Assembly (NCBI GenBank): GCA_019914995.1
Contig: CM034145.1
Span: forward strand, 2,914,001 to 2,978,000
DNA length: 64,000 bases
From: Acanthochlamys bracteata
Taxonomy: Eukaryota > Streptophyta > Magnoliopsida > Pandanales > Velloziaceae
Reading direction: 5' to 3'
In this document: one piece after another, positions 30,947-44,000 of the stretch
Layout: each line of letters begins with the position of its first letter
Numbering within the stretch: position 1 is the stretch's first letter
Program-made: the position numbers and the translations under genes
The notes under the pieces: generated by a model
The model's input: the letters and a program-made list of their open reading frames with translations, nothing else
What the model was told of the DNA's origin: nothing
Databases searched by the model: none

Positions 30947-33900
30947 TGTCACGACCCAAATCTGAGCCAAGATCGACACCAGACTAAACCAAGTCCAGAT
31001 AGAATCCGAACTCGATTCAACCTAGTAAACTATCAAAAACACAAAATAAAACATTACAGTGCCAAGTTTAGAAAATTTTGGCAAAACCTTCCCAAAAAAT
31101 CTAAGGGGAAAACTTAACAGTTTCAAAATAATCAATAAATAATAATAATTGTGCCAAAGAAATAATGAACACAAAGACTTAGCAGAACTTTCACATAGCC
31201 ACCCCCTGTAACACCTCGAGACGACAATAAGTAAAATTATTACAACACAACTATCTATAGCCAACGTCGAGTACAATCCAAACCTCAACATAATAGAATG
31301 TTATAGATATACAAATTCCTCGAAGTTACAGAACCAGTTAAAGTATGAAAACATAAGAGCATATATCACATCACTCTAATCCATGTTAGCAAACGCCACT
31401 CAAACTAGCTACTCTGCAACAACTGGGGGAAATCAAATAAAAAAAAGGCCGAGTCCAGTCTCAATGAGGTGTAAAATAAGGATACACTATTTAAGGCTTC
31501 TAATGTATTGCCATACCGTTAACTCACTATATCTCTATATGAAACAGATGCAACGATAGATCAGATTAGGTCTCGCTAAGTTCTGAGTCGTCCCATACAA
31601 ACTCAGTCCTCAGCGAGAAAGGATATGATAAAAGTGCGATCCAACACACTGCAACCATTCCTTTCATAAGGGCATTACATTATATACATGAAGTTATATA
31701 GCTTAATCCCATAAAAAGTTACATGTGTCTATCTAAGTATTCAATCATACACTATTCATATGATCTCAGTGGTTCTCTGTGTATGTCATATGTATAACCT
31801 CCTTTCTAAGCCATTAATACATTCATGCACATAACCGGTGTATTAATATGAACTATAAGATGTTAATAGCATAACATAAGTGATCGAGTGAGACCGGATC
31901 TCCAACTCGCATCACAATATCATATGCATAAACATGCAATAATAAATCTATCTTATGTACACATTATCTCTTAATATCCTCATAAGTAAATCTCAATTTG
32001 TATATACCACTGGTGCGCTAGGGACCCAAACATACCTCATAAGTAATCGAGAGAAACCGCGTCTCCAACTTGCATCCCTACAAACTACTTGCACATATGC
32101 ATCTATAATGTACCATGAATATACTGTATACATAACCCATCTCTTTGGAATGCTTATGTGCATGTGCGTGTCATTCATAATAATGCCCTCTAAATGCATG
32201 TATATATGAATACATGCAGTAGATCACCATACAATTATCTATCAGTATATATGAGTTATACATTCATATGCATCTATAAATATGATCCAATAAGAGAATC
32301 CATTGTCCATGCATAACAGGTCAATCAAGGTCAAGCCTCTACCGGTATTAGTCATAGGTTGTATGCTTATGCATGTACATGACCAACCAGGCTTAAAGCC
32401 TTTACTAGTTCCAATCAGAAACAATGTCTACACATGAGCTATACTTGGAAATTACATGCATGTAATATGCGAGAGTCAATCTTCCATATTTGAAGTTATC
32501 ATGCATGAAGTGTAATGATCGTTGTTCCATATAAGCATGTTCCACAAATGATTTATGCATTTCATGCAATTGTCCATACAGCATATAGTTCATGCAATTT
32601 GTTTCTAATATACGTTTGTAAGTCACTCGACTTAGTATACTAGCTAGACATGCGAAGCTATTTACTAGCAGCAGTTAATATATTAGTGTTAAGATTCTTA
32701 TGCACATGTACTAATCATAAGCATGCTAAATGAGTTTTGCCGTTAGATTTTATGGAAGGTTAACATACTGTATAACTTAATATCACGATTCTCATATAAG
32801 AATGCGTTATCAAGTACTCTCTTTATGTGTTTCAATCATGCTAATAGGTTCTCTATCATCCAGCTATTAACATGCATAATTGCAAATCTGAAATAACATG
32901 ATAACCTAATTATTTTCTGGCATGCTTTTACACATACTTAATTATAGTTCATACAAGCTTACATCATACAGGTTATAGCTTGTAGGAGTTAATCGTGAGA
33001 TGCAAGAAAATTGGTAACTCATACCGAAGTTTCCAAAGTAGATGTTACTTGCATTGGAAACCTAACATTAAAACTAAGAAGAAAAACACAAGTAACCCTC
33101 ACTTGAAGTCCATGCAATCGTCTAACATCACTGGTTAACACCAATTCAGAACATCCGACTTAACAGCTTTTCAAAAGCCTAAGCAGAAAAATATTATATT
33201 CACTTAATTCAACAACTGAAACCAATCATAAATTTTTAGAACATTTCTACTTTCATACTTCACCCAAATCGATACTAAAGCAAAATCACATCCAACATTT
33301 GATCATTAATTATAAAACCTCAATCAAATAGCAACAATTCTATATTAGTGATAGGGATACTTTGATAAAAAGACTTTCCAAATCAACAAAGACATCATAT
33401 CCATATCGGCCTTGCATCGAAACGACAATTTGCCAATTTTCGATCTAGAAAAAAACACCTATGATAGCAATAACGAATTCAAAGATCACAAAATAGGCAT
33501 TACAGCTCACCTCGGCCGTAGGCCCACCGGCTCGTCAAATTTCAGCCATCTAGGGTTCTAGCCAGAGAGATTCCAAATAACAAATGAAGCAATAATAATA
33601 TTCTAACTCAATTGAAAGGATAACTAGGTTGAAAACGAACACCGGCGGCTGGAATTGAGCGATTTCATGGCAACAATTACGCTCGCCGTCGCGCCGTAGT
33701 AGAAATTCGATGTAATTGATAAAGGGGAAGGCTTTAGCAAGGTGAGGAGATGCTTTCCCTACCTCAGAGTCGTTAATTTGCCGGCGCAAAGCTCTGGCAA
33801 AATCTAAGGTTTCGTCAACGGTGATCAATTCGAATAAATTAGCTCAGATGAGCGAAGCTGACGAGAAAAAGAAGCTAGCCGAAGGAAGAACAGAAGAAAA

Positions 33901-34077
33901 ACGATGCTGGAGAGGGTCATCGTGCTCCAGAGGGGAGATCACGCATAGGCACAAGGGTTCGGGTAGCTGCGAGAGGAGGGTGAAAGGAGAAGAAAAATTA
34001 AAGAGAAGAGAAGGAATTTTAGATAAGTATTGATGTGAAGTACCAAAAATACCCTTACTTAAGTTTGGGGTGTTACA
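30947..34077 (-). repeat. Solo LTR, Tekay/Del-like Gypsy (3.1 kb)
   Basis: On the minus strand it starts TGTAACACCCCAAACTTAAG and ends TTTGGGTCGTGACA, the TG...CA ends typical of long LTRs of Tekay/Del chromoviruses (recalled). There is no internal coding region and no second LTR, so it is the product of recombination between LTRs. Flanks TTGTC (30,942-30,946) and TCGTC (34,078-34,082) may be a target duplication with one difference. It sits inside the larger DNA-transposon-like region. Open frames inside it are not genes. Confidence 0.65.
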
Positions 34078-34739
34078 TCGTCATATAGGTGAGGGGGCAT
34101 ATATATATAAGGAGGAAGTGAAAATCGACCTTGGTTATTGTAGTACACGCTAGTGGTTCTTCGCCCTTTTGTTTACACCAGCTTGTTGGTTAATAGATGA
34201 GGTAATGTTTGATGTTATTTGTTCTTTTGCCATCAAACATTATGATTGCTGACTAGCTTCGATATCGAAATCTATTTTTGTTTGTTTTGTTTTGTAGCAT
34301 ATGGAAATTTTTATTTACATCTTAGTCATAATCTTGCCGCATCGGGAGCATATGACTCAAAATATTTGGTCATCAACCTGTTATAGTTTACCTTGGATTT
34401 CGACGTTGGATGACCAAGTTTGAGATTGGTTATCGATTGTTATCAACATCGGAGGAGTTTGTTAACCTATTATCGACCTCAGAATAGTAAATGATCATTC
34501 TGACCTCATTTGGGTATTGGCAAGCTTATGTGAGCTGTATCGACATGTTTTTAACAAGCTTTTCCTTTTTTCTTACTAACTAACGTTATCAACAAATCTT
34601 AACAACTAATCGATAGGGGTATTAGAGGAAGATTGTGCATCTCTCTTTGCGCAACCAACGATATTGTGCAGCTACAAGATTAGGTTCAAAAAGCTAAAAC
34701 AACATCAGTCCGACTTGTGGAGAATAAAAAACTAATAAA

Positions 34740-34910
34740 ATGCTGAACAGATTGAGACACGAGATGGCTAAGGTGGAGGCTGAGGTGGTTGATTTGAGGG
34801 TAATGCTTGTGACTCGTCAAGAACGAAAAATGAGTGGAGAGCTGAATAGGTGGAGACAAGAGAGTGTGGATATGAAGGCTGAATCCGTGGATATGAAGGT
34901 CAGAAAAAAT
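34740..34910 (+). pseudogene. Short coiled-coil ORF remnant
   Basis: A 74-codon frame starts MLNRLRHEMAKVEAEVVDLR and repeats an ESVDMKAESVDMKV motif. It is strongly helical and charged, then runs into hydrophobic intron-like sequence. It may belong to the same transposon protein as 30,261-30,527, placed on the other side of the solo LTR. No function can be assigned. Confidence 0.3.
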
Positions 34911-35099
34911 GAACTTACATCTTTTTTTCTATTTGTAGTTTTTTCAAGTAAAATAAAAGTCTAAGAAAGACGTACATTTTTTCTATTCTCACTAATTCGA
35001 AGTTTTGATTTGTTGTAGTATCCGAACATCGTCAATTCCAACACTTTTTCAATAATAAAAAACTCAATTATGGATACTCCAATGTTGAGTTAAATTGCC

Positions 35100-36060
35100 G
35101 ACGAATGCCCCTACTATGAGGCGAGAGGGACCATGGGGGGCGTTTGCTCCACTAGCATTTAGTCATAATCCAGCTTGTCTCATGTCGTCAGTAGGGTAAA
35201 ACTAACTTGTCTAACGTCACTCTAAACCCTTCACATTCCCTATTGATGGGTGAACAATGCAACACTTGGTGAATTCTGCATCACCACTAGCGTAGACCCT
35301 TGTGACATTGGCAGACAATTTGTTGAACTTTATTACTCAACTCCAAAGAAGAAGCCCATTGACGAGCCGAATACCGAGACCCATATTCGGAGCTACCGCA
35401 GAACAGAAAATGGAGCAACCGAAATAGTCGTCCTAGATGATGCCCAATACTCAACATTATTCTTTTCGGTCACAGAGTGCTGCCGACTTCTTGAGTCGAC
35501 ATGCTGGAGGTTGCTACAGAGGTCACATACAACTCCGACGTTTTCATTGTGATGTTCTTTAGGTTTTATCCAATTTATAATGGCTCCCACTAATAAGAGC
35601 ACATCTCTCCCGCCATGTTCTCCTCATCGAATAATATTGATATGTTGGCGGTTCTAGTAATATTGATATGTTGAGATGAAACGACCAGTCAAGACATTTA
35701 TGACGAAGTTGAGCATAGAGATGAATGCACAGGCTCATATTCATGAGTTGTCTAGCCACTGTAGTTTGTTGGTAATTATCACCCTTGGTTAGCGTCATAT
35801 CTACACTAGAATGCTGCAGTTGGGTCTCAGGAACTTAAAGTTTGAAAATTAGACGAAAGATGCAGCTAAACATTTGTGGCAAAGTTGGAAAAGAGATGAA
35901 ACATACCGGTTCATCCAAACGTTAATGACTCCTTGGCTAAAGAGTGTCATAGTTATGAGGTGTTTTTAGTCACTTTAGTGTCGGTGATTAAGAAGTTTTT
36001 GTGTTAATGCTATTATAAATTGGAGAATAGAGTGATACAAAAAATATCACATCGCACAAG
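35100..36060 (+). other. Decayed coding-like stretch of unknown identity
   Basis: The 35,250-35,552 frame (MNNATLGEFCITTSVDPCDI; later IVVLDDAQYSTLFFSVTECC) looks protein-like, but I recognise no family. It lies within the large transposon candidate. No start context or splice sites are convincing. Confidence 0.25.
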
Positions 36061-36106
36061 TAGGAGATATATACGAACGACTTGAGCTTGGCAGCGCGCC
36101 CCTACT

Positions 36107-36510
36107 AAAAGGAGTAATGTTGAGTATGAACTATTCTTGGGGCAAAGCAGCATCGCCATCCTACAATTGTCTCCCTGTATATGGGCAACACATTAGATTA
36201 TGGGAGTTCGACTTCGTGTAGAGAAGATTTTACTCGATAAGGAATTATGATTTGCCTTGATTTTCAAGTTTAAGTGACCAAGTTCAGTGTCAAGGTTTCA
36301 TGCATACTTTTGTTCTCCATTAACGATATGGTTCATGGTTTTTGGCATTGGAAGCGCAAAAGACAACCAAAAGGAGTAATGTTGAGTATGAACTGTTCCA
36401 GGACTAAAGCAACATCGTCAACCTATCTTTTTGTCCCCTATTTATCTGCAGCTCTGCAGCTCATTAAATTATGGGAGTTTGGGATGTGTAGAGAATGTTT
36501 TACAGACGTG
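36107..36510. repeat. Direct duplication, two diverged copies about 260 bp apart
   Basis: AAAAGGAGTAATGTTGAGTA (about 36,115 and 36,370) is followed in both copies by TGAACT-TTC, AAAGCA-CATCG, ATTA-ATTATGGGAGTT and GTGTAGAGAA. Units run about 36,107-36,230 and 36,367-36,510, separated by unrelated sequence. Confidence 0.6.
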
Positions 36511-36539
36511 TTATCGCCATTTATATTGAATATAGTTAG

Positions 36540-38700
36540 CTAGTTACAAGTTAGAGAACTACGGTGGTATCGAACTCGTCGTTGATAATGGTAGATGTTG
36601 AAATTTCCTAAAACTCACTACTGAGTGATATGCACCTACTGACCGTTAGGTGGCTTCATGCCTCGTAGTTGATACCACCGAGGCACCTTGCAATGAGTGA
36701 TACCGCCGCTCGTCGCTCGTTGATCTCACCATTGACTCTGCTCTCCTTCCTTACATCGTAGATCTCTCTTCTCTACGATCACCTTGTCGTCGCTTTATTC
36801 AATGTACATTCAATTTACCCAATTTAATCAATCGATTAATTGATTTTCTTTGTGTTGTTTGTATAGAATGATCTCAATTTTTGTTGATTTATTCTTATGT
36901 GAGTTTGAGTCTGTGATTCACTTTGATTTTGAGTTGTTTGTTGTTTATTGTAGTGATCCATTCTTTGGTTGAGATTACTGAGGTTATGCTTCAATGGATT
37001 ATTTTGAGTGCTAAAGATATTGTCGTCTTTCTTTTAAACGTAATGAGGTATTGTTGTTGTTTTGTTGGTTCTGTAGTTGTAATTGGTCTGAATCGTATGT
37101 ATCTACAATATTATAAGCGTCTAGAACTAAAGCTTGAAGTCCATTTAATTAATCCATAAAGTTTGAGGCTGATGCTCAGTTGCTCCATGTAATTATAGGT
37201 CTTAACTATTTAATCTCTATTGTTATTTGTTGTGGCGGCAGCAATGATATCATTGTTTAAGAATGTTAGCTTGCATGTAGTTGTTCTTTTATTTGTAGTT
37301 GCATTGAAGGATGATATGTCTAGGTAGTTAATGTATTATTGGAAGTTTCAATGACAGCATGATTCAATCTGACCCTATCAAAACAGAATGCTCGATTTGT
37401 CTTTGCGCAACTTGTATTTGTATTGATGTATCTAATGGTCCTTTTTAATTATCACAGAAAACTGTTTAGTTTTCTGTATATGCTTTTTTCTTATATCTTT
37501 TTATCTTTAGTGTTATGTATATAGTGTTTTTTTATACGCTTTCTGGTGCCTTCTGCACTAGATCTACTTGCTCTTGGTACAACTGCTATGCGTCTATTTT
37601 GGTGTTAATGTTGTTATGCTTTTTCAATGAAGTAGGTATGGGAACATGTTACTAAGGTAATATGTTGTCATAGTTCTGCGATACGGTTCTATATTATGCT
37701 TGGATGAAGTTCGAGTGTTCTTGAAGTTCTTGGGATCCATGCTCTTTTAACATTCATCGAACACCTTGTCCTAAAAAGGCACCAATTCAAATTCTATCCA
37801 ACAAGATAGAAAGAATAGCAAATGCTCAAAACCTAAAACTAAGAAACCAATGATCAGTTGTACAATTGAACATATGAATTTCATCCAACACCTTCCGATT
37901 TGTCCAGGTAAGCCAAAGCAAAGCAAGCTTAGTATTCAAAAACTACAACCACAGAAGATGAAATAGAAATAGAGAACATAGCCAAATGCAAGAGTTTTAA
38001 TAGCAACAACACTCCAAACAACTTCATCAACCACAACGAACTAAGAGGAGACATATAACTTGAACTCGGGCCGCCACACCAGTCTCTTCTTGATCACTGC
38101 ATTAAAGCACCCGATACCCTCGAGATCAAGAACAACTAATTAATCTAAACACAAAAAGAAAAATAAAAAGATATTTAAGTCTTTTTATAAAATTACTCTT
38201 ACTTACTCTTTGGTTACCAAATAAAAATAAATCGACTTTTCATTAATGTTATTGATATATCCAAATAACACGAATTAAATTATTACTCTTACTCTTGTCT
38301 CAACCCTAATAATCTCCTCTTGTTTAATCCTATCTCAACCCTAATTCTCATTCTTTTCTCGTTCAGAGAGTTTTACCAACTACTTTTCGTTACTCTCTAC
38401 AAACTAGTGAAGGGTTATTGTGGGACTGAGATAATTCTTGTAAGCAGAGTTAGAGGCTTCAGCACACCCGGTAGTGTTGGTGACCCGGTAGTCCTTGGAG
38501 CCACTCGTTCTGCTGCAACCTGAATACTGACATTAATTTCTCCTACCTCTTCTCAAAAATAGCTTGCTTAAAACACAACTTTTTATCACGTTTTTGAAAT
38601 TTGACCTCTTAGAACAAACGCGTGGTAGTTTTTCAGTGAACTTTTTCAGAATATGCCAAAGGCAAAATTAGTGTCGTGTATTGGGAAACACCTTTGCAAC
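36540..38700. other. Non-coding stretch inside the large element
   Basis: AT-rich sequence with no supported gene. Around 37,700-38,170 the sequence is more complex and may hold an old LINE-like or gene-like remnant on the minus strand, but no frame is long enough to name it. Confidence 0.35.
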
Positions 38701-38744
38701 AGCTGCAGTTATAACTCTGTCTTGATTTGTGATGATTGCAGATG

Positions 38745-39230
38745 AGGGACGCCACCATCGAGCCAAGTATAAAAAGCTACTTCAAAGAGCCTTTTGTGTC
38801 GTCCAAAAGCAGTGCGCATCCAAACTAAATCATCTGCTGGTGGTGGCTAAGTCCGGTGAATAGTGCAAATGGCATATCGTATCCATTTTTGCAATATGTG
38901 GTGTCGAATAAAACAGTATCACCAAAATAGTATACTTGAATTGTAGACGTGAGCGACCATCTATCTAGAAGAAGTTAATCGTCATCGATTTATTGTCGGT
39001 CTGAATCGCATAGAAAATATTTAGATCTTTTATGCTCTTCTTCTTAAACCAATTCAAAGCTGCGGTAGCATCATCTAGTATTGTTTTCTTATACTTTTTC
39101 AAGGGACCAAAATGGTTCCAGCAATCTCTGTCGTCAAAACTGGCTTGCGAACCAACAGATATACTGGTAACTTTATGCACGAGTATATCTTCCTCCCGAA
39201 ATGAGTCTAGTAGCATCCTTACTGCGGCAG
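38745..39230 (-). pseudogene. FAR1-related MULE transposase fragment
   Basis: Read on the minus strand from 39,216: LLDSFREEDILVHKV, then FGPLKKYKKTILDDATAALN, WFKKKSIKDLNIFYAIQTDN, ending with a stop at about 38,965. The match continues past the stop as IDGRSRL and, after a one-base shift, YFGDTVLFDTTYCKNGYDMP and FALFTGLSHHQQMI, then FGCALLLDDTKGS. This is the DDE transposase domain of FAR1/FHY3-type MULE proteins, whose first catalytic Asp lies in the FDTTY motif. The rest of the catalytic domain is not visible. It is an inactive DNA-transposon remnant and supports a Mutator-like identity for the surrounding region. Confidence 0.7.
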
Positions 39231-40706
39231 GCGTTTATCCATTACTAGGCATGCGGATCTTTTTACTAGGCTTACTATAGGATAAAGTGTGGTCTTTTAC
39301 AAAACTCACCACTCTCTACAATCCATCAGAATCCCATTTCACTCTCATCGATGTAACGTATTCGTATTTAACCGTACTATTATTCTCTTTCTATTTTCTT
39401 CTTTCTCGGCGGCATCATCTATGTTTTTCCTTTAGTGTACTCTATAATCCCAGAATGCTCGCAAGTTAGTGTAGCAACTCTTACCTGGCCAGGATGTGCA
39501 AGTCGTCTCTTTTCGGTAGTTCGGGTCAGGATGCTGAAGGCCGATGCTTTTCGTAGTTTGTATAAAGCTGCTTCGCAGTTAGAGGCTATGAAAGGTCATT
39601 CCCACTTATTACGTCTGCAGCTGGAATAGAAGAATTTGTATCCTATATCAACAGCTCCGTTGATTCTACAACAGAATGGAGAACCAATATTTTGTTATTT
39701 TACGAGCATGTTTTAACAAACACAACATATTCCAAACTAAGAATACAAAAAAGCATACGAGTAAGGAGTCGATTAGTTTCGACTGAATTTTATGACATAC
39801 AAGTCAGACTTGTTGACCTAAGGTAGGATCAATGCATATGAATGTCAATATAATGAAATCGAATTAATAAATAATTAAAGTGCAAATTGATCTCGAACTA
39901 TGGCGTCAATGTTGTTTAGACCGCATTGCAGCTACATACCGGACATATAGATTAACATCTCATTGGTCGATAACATGGAGTCGTTAGCATGAGGTCGATG
40001 TCCAACTTTTTGGCACAAAAGTCAAATATTTCGGCCTAAGAATAGAATCAGGTTCATGGCATATTGATGTCAAATTACGAAATTAAATTGTTATCCAACT
40101 ATAATGTGGTCCTACTTCCTACCACACTTCGACCTCAGTAGCAACGTATCTAACCGGGCGTACGAATTCAATATCACAACGGTCAACCTCGTGCAATCAC
40201 CGCCACGAGGCAGACCAGGACATCGACCACCTATTTGTTCTCAGCGGTAGCTACTAACAGTTAATAGAGATTTTGAGTGGGAGGTAATTCGACAAACTTC
40301 CTAGAAAGAAAGAGGAATACCTATTGATTCGTATTGTGGATCCATGGCGATAGAATTGGAGAATCCAGAAAGATGCAGCCACGGAAGGAGATCTAGAAAC
40401 GAAGGAGCAACCACGGAAAAAGAAGAACTACTGTTGAAACAGTCTTCGTAGCACGCAAGCTTTTGCAAGAAAAAGAGACATGTTTGCCCCCCAAGTTGCA
40501 ACGATCTGAGCGTGTAGGTGTGTTTGCACATAGGTGGCAGTGACGTACAAAAGAACCGATAGAGAGAAACACAGAATTGTCCCCATACACGAGAAAGAGA
40601 CAAGTTTGCAACTAATTCGACAACGCAAGGAGAGCCGTTGATGGCAGATCAAACAACTAGGATGGAGACATAGTGGCCATTGTGCTTCTATCCCACCAAT
40701 ATATAT

Positions 40707-41045
40707 TGTCACGGTATGATTCATTATGACATTTTTCCTTATCTCTTTGTGCCTAGGATGGGTCTTGTGTAGATTTTTCTAAATAGCTTAGAATACTCTA
40801 GATAACCAAGATATTTTGACTATGTAAAGATATTGTGAAAGTAGAGATATTTGGTGTAAATATTATGAAAAAACTTTTCGGATCACGTATTCTCCACCAT
40901 CCGATCAAAACAATTCTTCATTGTCCGTTGACGAGGTGGAGAAATTATACATAGGGGGCGTGAGCCCTCATTTGGAGGTATCAAGCAAGAGTTGTAAACA
41001 AATATAGTAATACAAAGCTTTCTTCCCAAAAACTCTCTTGCAAGT
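40707..41045 (+). repeat. 5' LTR of the chromovirus
   Basis: Starts TGTCACGGTATGATTCATTA and matches the first part of the sequence at 44,911. The inner end is not sharply defined and is placed by the start of gag-like coding sequence. Confidence 0.6.
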
Positions 41046-44000
41046 GTTCATATCTTCTCTTAGAGATTACGTCAAGAAATTTTCAGAATTGATCCTAAAG
41101 ATTCCTGACTTACGAGATAAGGAGGCCCTTTTCACCTTCATGGATGGATTACAAATATGAGCTAGGTTGGAAATTCAACAAAGGGGACCCCAATACCTCA
41201 ACTCTGCATCGCTATAGTCGAGTCCCTAATCGAGTTTAAGAAGACCGAAAGGAGTAAGCCTCAAAAGAACTTCAAGGGTAACGGTGGGGGAGACACCCAC
41301 CCTATCAAGGAGGCGACATATGACTCGTCTAAGTCCAAGACAGGCTCTAGCAAAAGCCAAGGAAGCAATTGTAGCGGAAAGTCGATTTTGAAATGCTTTC
41401 TTTGTAATGGACATCATTTGGTAAGAGAGTGTCCGAAACAAAGCAAGCTCTCAGCCTTAATCACGTCGAGTTTGTTACCACAATAGCAACATGAGGAAAC
41501 ACAGATGGGCTCTTTGCAAACCCTTAATGCCATCAAAGCCAAAGTCGAGATACCAAAACACGAGGAGAAAGGGTGACTATACGTGATACATGTCAGTGGA
41601 CATGAGGTCTACGCCTTGGTAGACACGGGGGCTATCCACAACTTACTTGAGGAGAAAAAGGCTAAAATGCTAGGTATCCGATATGAGAAGAGGCGAGGAT
41701 GGCTTAAGGCGGTCAACTCCGAGCCCAATCAATTTTGGGTGTTACTCGTGGGGTAAAGGCTTGTCAAGGTGAGTGATCTGGCCTTGTGAACTTTTTCGTA
41801 GTGCTTGTGGATGATTATCCTATAGTTCTTGATATGGATTTTATGAAAGCTGTACCTATCCCCTTTGCAAACACCATGTGTATTTTGGAAGAGAGGAACA
41901 CCTGCATAGTATCTTTATCACGAGAAATAAGCTTCCAAACCAAAGATATATCTATCATGCAACTTTGTAAGTGCGTAAAGAAGACACAACCTACCTTCTT
42001 GCCCGCACTTAAGGAGAAAGGGCCTACCCACTCGGACGAGCTACCAAGGAAAATCTACGAGATCCTTGAAGAGTTCAAAGATGTTATGCCACCGGAGTTG
42101 CCAAAATAGTTGCCACCAAAAAGAAAGGTGGATCATCACATTGAGTTGGAACCTAGCACAAAGCCCCATGCTATTGTACCTTATTGAATGGCTCTCCTGG
42201 AACTAGAAGAGTTGAGACGACAACTAAAGGAATTATTGGATGCAGGATATATCCAGCCATCAAAGGCTCCATATGGTGCACCCCTGTTATTTCAGAAGAA
42301 GAATGACGGGTCACTCCGGTTATGTGTAAACTATCGGGCGCTCAACAAGATCACAGATAAGAATAAATATCCAATCCCCTTGATAGCCGATCTATTTGAT
42401 CAATTGGAAGAAGTACATTGGTTCTCAAAACTGGAATTAAGATCGAGCTACTATCAAGTAAGAATTGCGGAAGGAGATGAGCCTAAAATAGCATTTGTCA
42501 TCAAGTATGGCTCATTCGAATTTTTTGTCATGCCTTTTGGATGAACAAATACCCCGACCATATTTTGCACCCTTATGAATAAAGTCTTCCAAAGGTTTTT
42601 GGAATGATTTGTCGTTGTATATTTGGACGACATTGTAGTGTATACTAATGACATGTCCAACACCTACGCCAAGTCTTCCAAGTCCTAAGAAAGAATGAGT
42701 TATATGTGATAAAAGAAAAGTGTGCTTTTGCTCAACAAGAAGTCGCATTCTTAGGGCATGTCATTGGTAAAGGAATGCTTCGCATGGACAAGGCTAAAGT
42801 AAATACGACCCAAGATTGGGAACCGCCAAACAAGGTGCCAGAGTTGAGATCCTTCCTGTGATTAGTTAATTATTATAGGTGGTTCATCAAGAGTTACTCA
42901 TCCATAGCAGTCTCACTAACCGATCTGCTCAAGAAGAACCGCACGTGGGATTGGAACGCAAAATGCCAAGAAGCTTTCGAAGCACTAAAGAAGGCCGTGA
43001 TGGAAGAACCCGTGTTGGCTCTCTCATATCACCCCAAGAGCTATGAGGTACACATATGCTTCTGATTTTGCAATTAGTGGTGTGTTGATGCAAGATGGTT
43101 ATCCAATTGCCTATGAGAGCCGAAAGCTCAACGACACCGAGCGTCGCTACACGGTCCAAGAAAAGAAGATGACCGTAGTGGTGCTCTATTTGAGAACTTG
43201 GAGACATTACTTGTTAGGCTCCAACTTTATTGTCAAGATGGATAACGTGACGATCAGCTACTTCCTCAACCAAAAGAAGGTATCCCCTAAGCAAGCAAGG
43301 TGGAAAGAATTTTTATCAGAGTTCGACTTCAATATTGAATATAAACCTGAAAGGGCAACTTGGTAGGCCACGCATTGAGCAGGAAAGCCAAACTAGCTGT
43401 CATTACCCAATCATTGTTTTCTTTGGTAGAGTGCATTAAAGAAGGGATAGAGCACGATCCACAAGCCAAGCAAATAAGAGAACTTGCAAGACAAGATAAG
43501 ACCCACAAGTTTTAGCTAAACCATGACGTGCTCACTACCAAAGGAGGGCACTTATACGTACCAAGATGGGGAGGCTTGAGGAAGGAGATCATTAAGAAAT
43601 GCCATAACTCCAAATGGGCAGGACACTCTGGTATGCATTGAACGATAGCTCTTGTAGAAGATGCATACTATTGGCCACAAATGAAGAATGATATTGAGCT
43701 CTATGTGAACACTTATATTGTATGCCAACAAGACAAGATAGACCAACGCCGTCCAGCAGGTCTGTTGGAATCTTTGCCCATTCCCGAAAGACCATAGGAA
43801 AGTGTCGCTATGGACTTCATTATGGGGTTGCAAAAATCCAAGAAATATGGCAATATTATGGTCGTAGTGGATCGCTTCAGCAAATATGGAGTATTCATCT
43901 CCGTATCTAGCAAGTTCAATACAGAAGATGCGGCATGACTATTCTTTCGGCATGTGGTAAAGTATTAGGGAATTTCGCAAACCATTGTAAGCAATTGCGA

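Larger units (their letters stand above)
27745..40700. mobile_element. Large candidate DNA transposon (MULE-like) with inverted-repeat ends
   Basis: The left edge (from about 27,755: GCCAATGTGCCTCTATTTCA, then GCCGTTTGATCCGTCATCCA and AGCTCTCCT) is matched in inverted orientation at about 40,620-40,700 (minus strand: GGGATAGAAGCACAATGGCC, then TTGTTTGATCTGCCATCAAC and GGCTCTCCTT), roughly 75 percent by eye over 60-70 bp. Inside are a decayed FAR1-type MULE transposase fragment (38,745-39,230), coiled-coil ORF fragments (30,261-30,527; 34,740-34,900), repeated modules rich in GTCGA, and an inserted 3.1 kb solo LTR. The boundaries and the unity of the whole 13 kb are inferred, and no target duplication is secured. 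Confidence 0.35.

Noticed and set aside
31022-34033. Scattered frames between 31.0 and 34.0 kb
   Set aside because: They lie in the solo LTR and none shows a family match.
36540-36800. Possible gene start with TC-rich leader and GTTTGTATAG-type splice words at 36,700-36,960
   Set aside because: No frame beyond 80 codons and no recognisable protein. The sequence lies inside the decayed large element.
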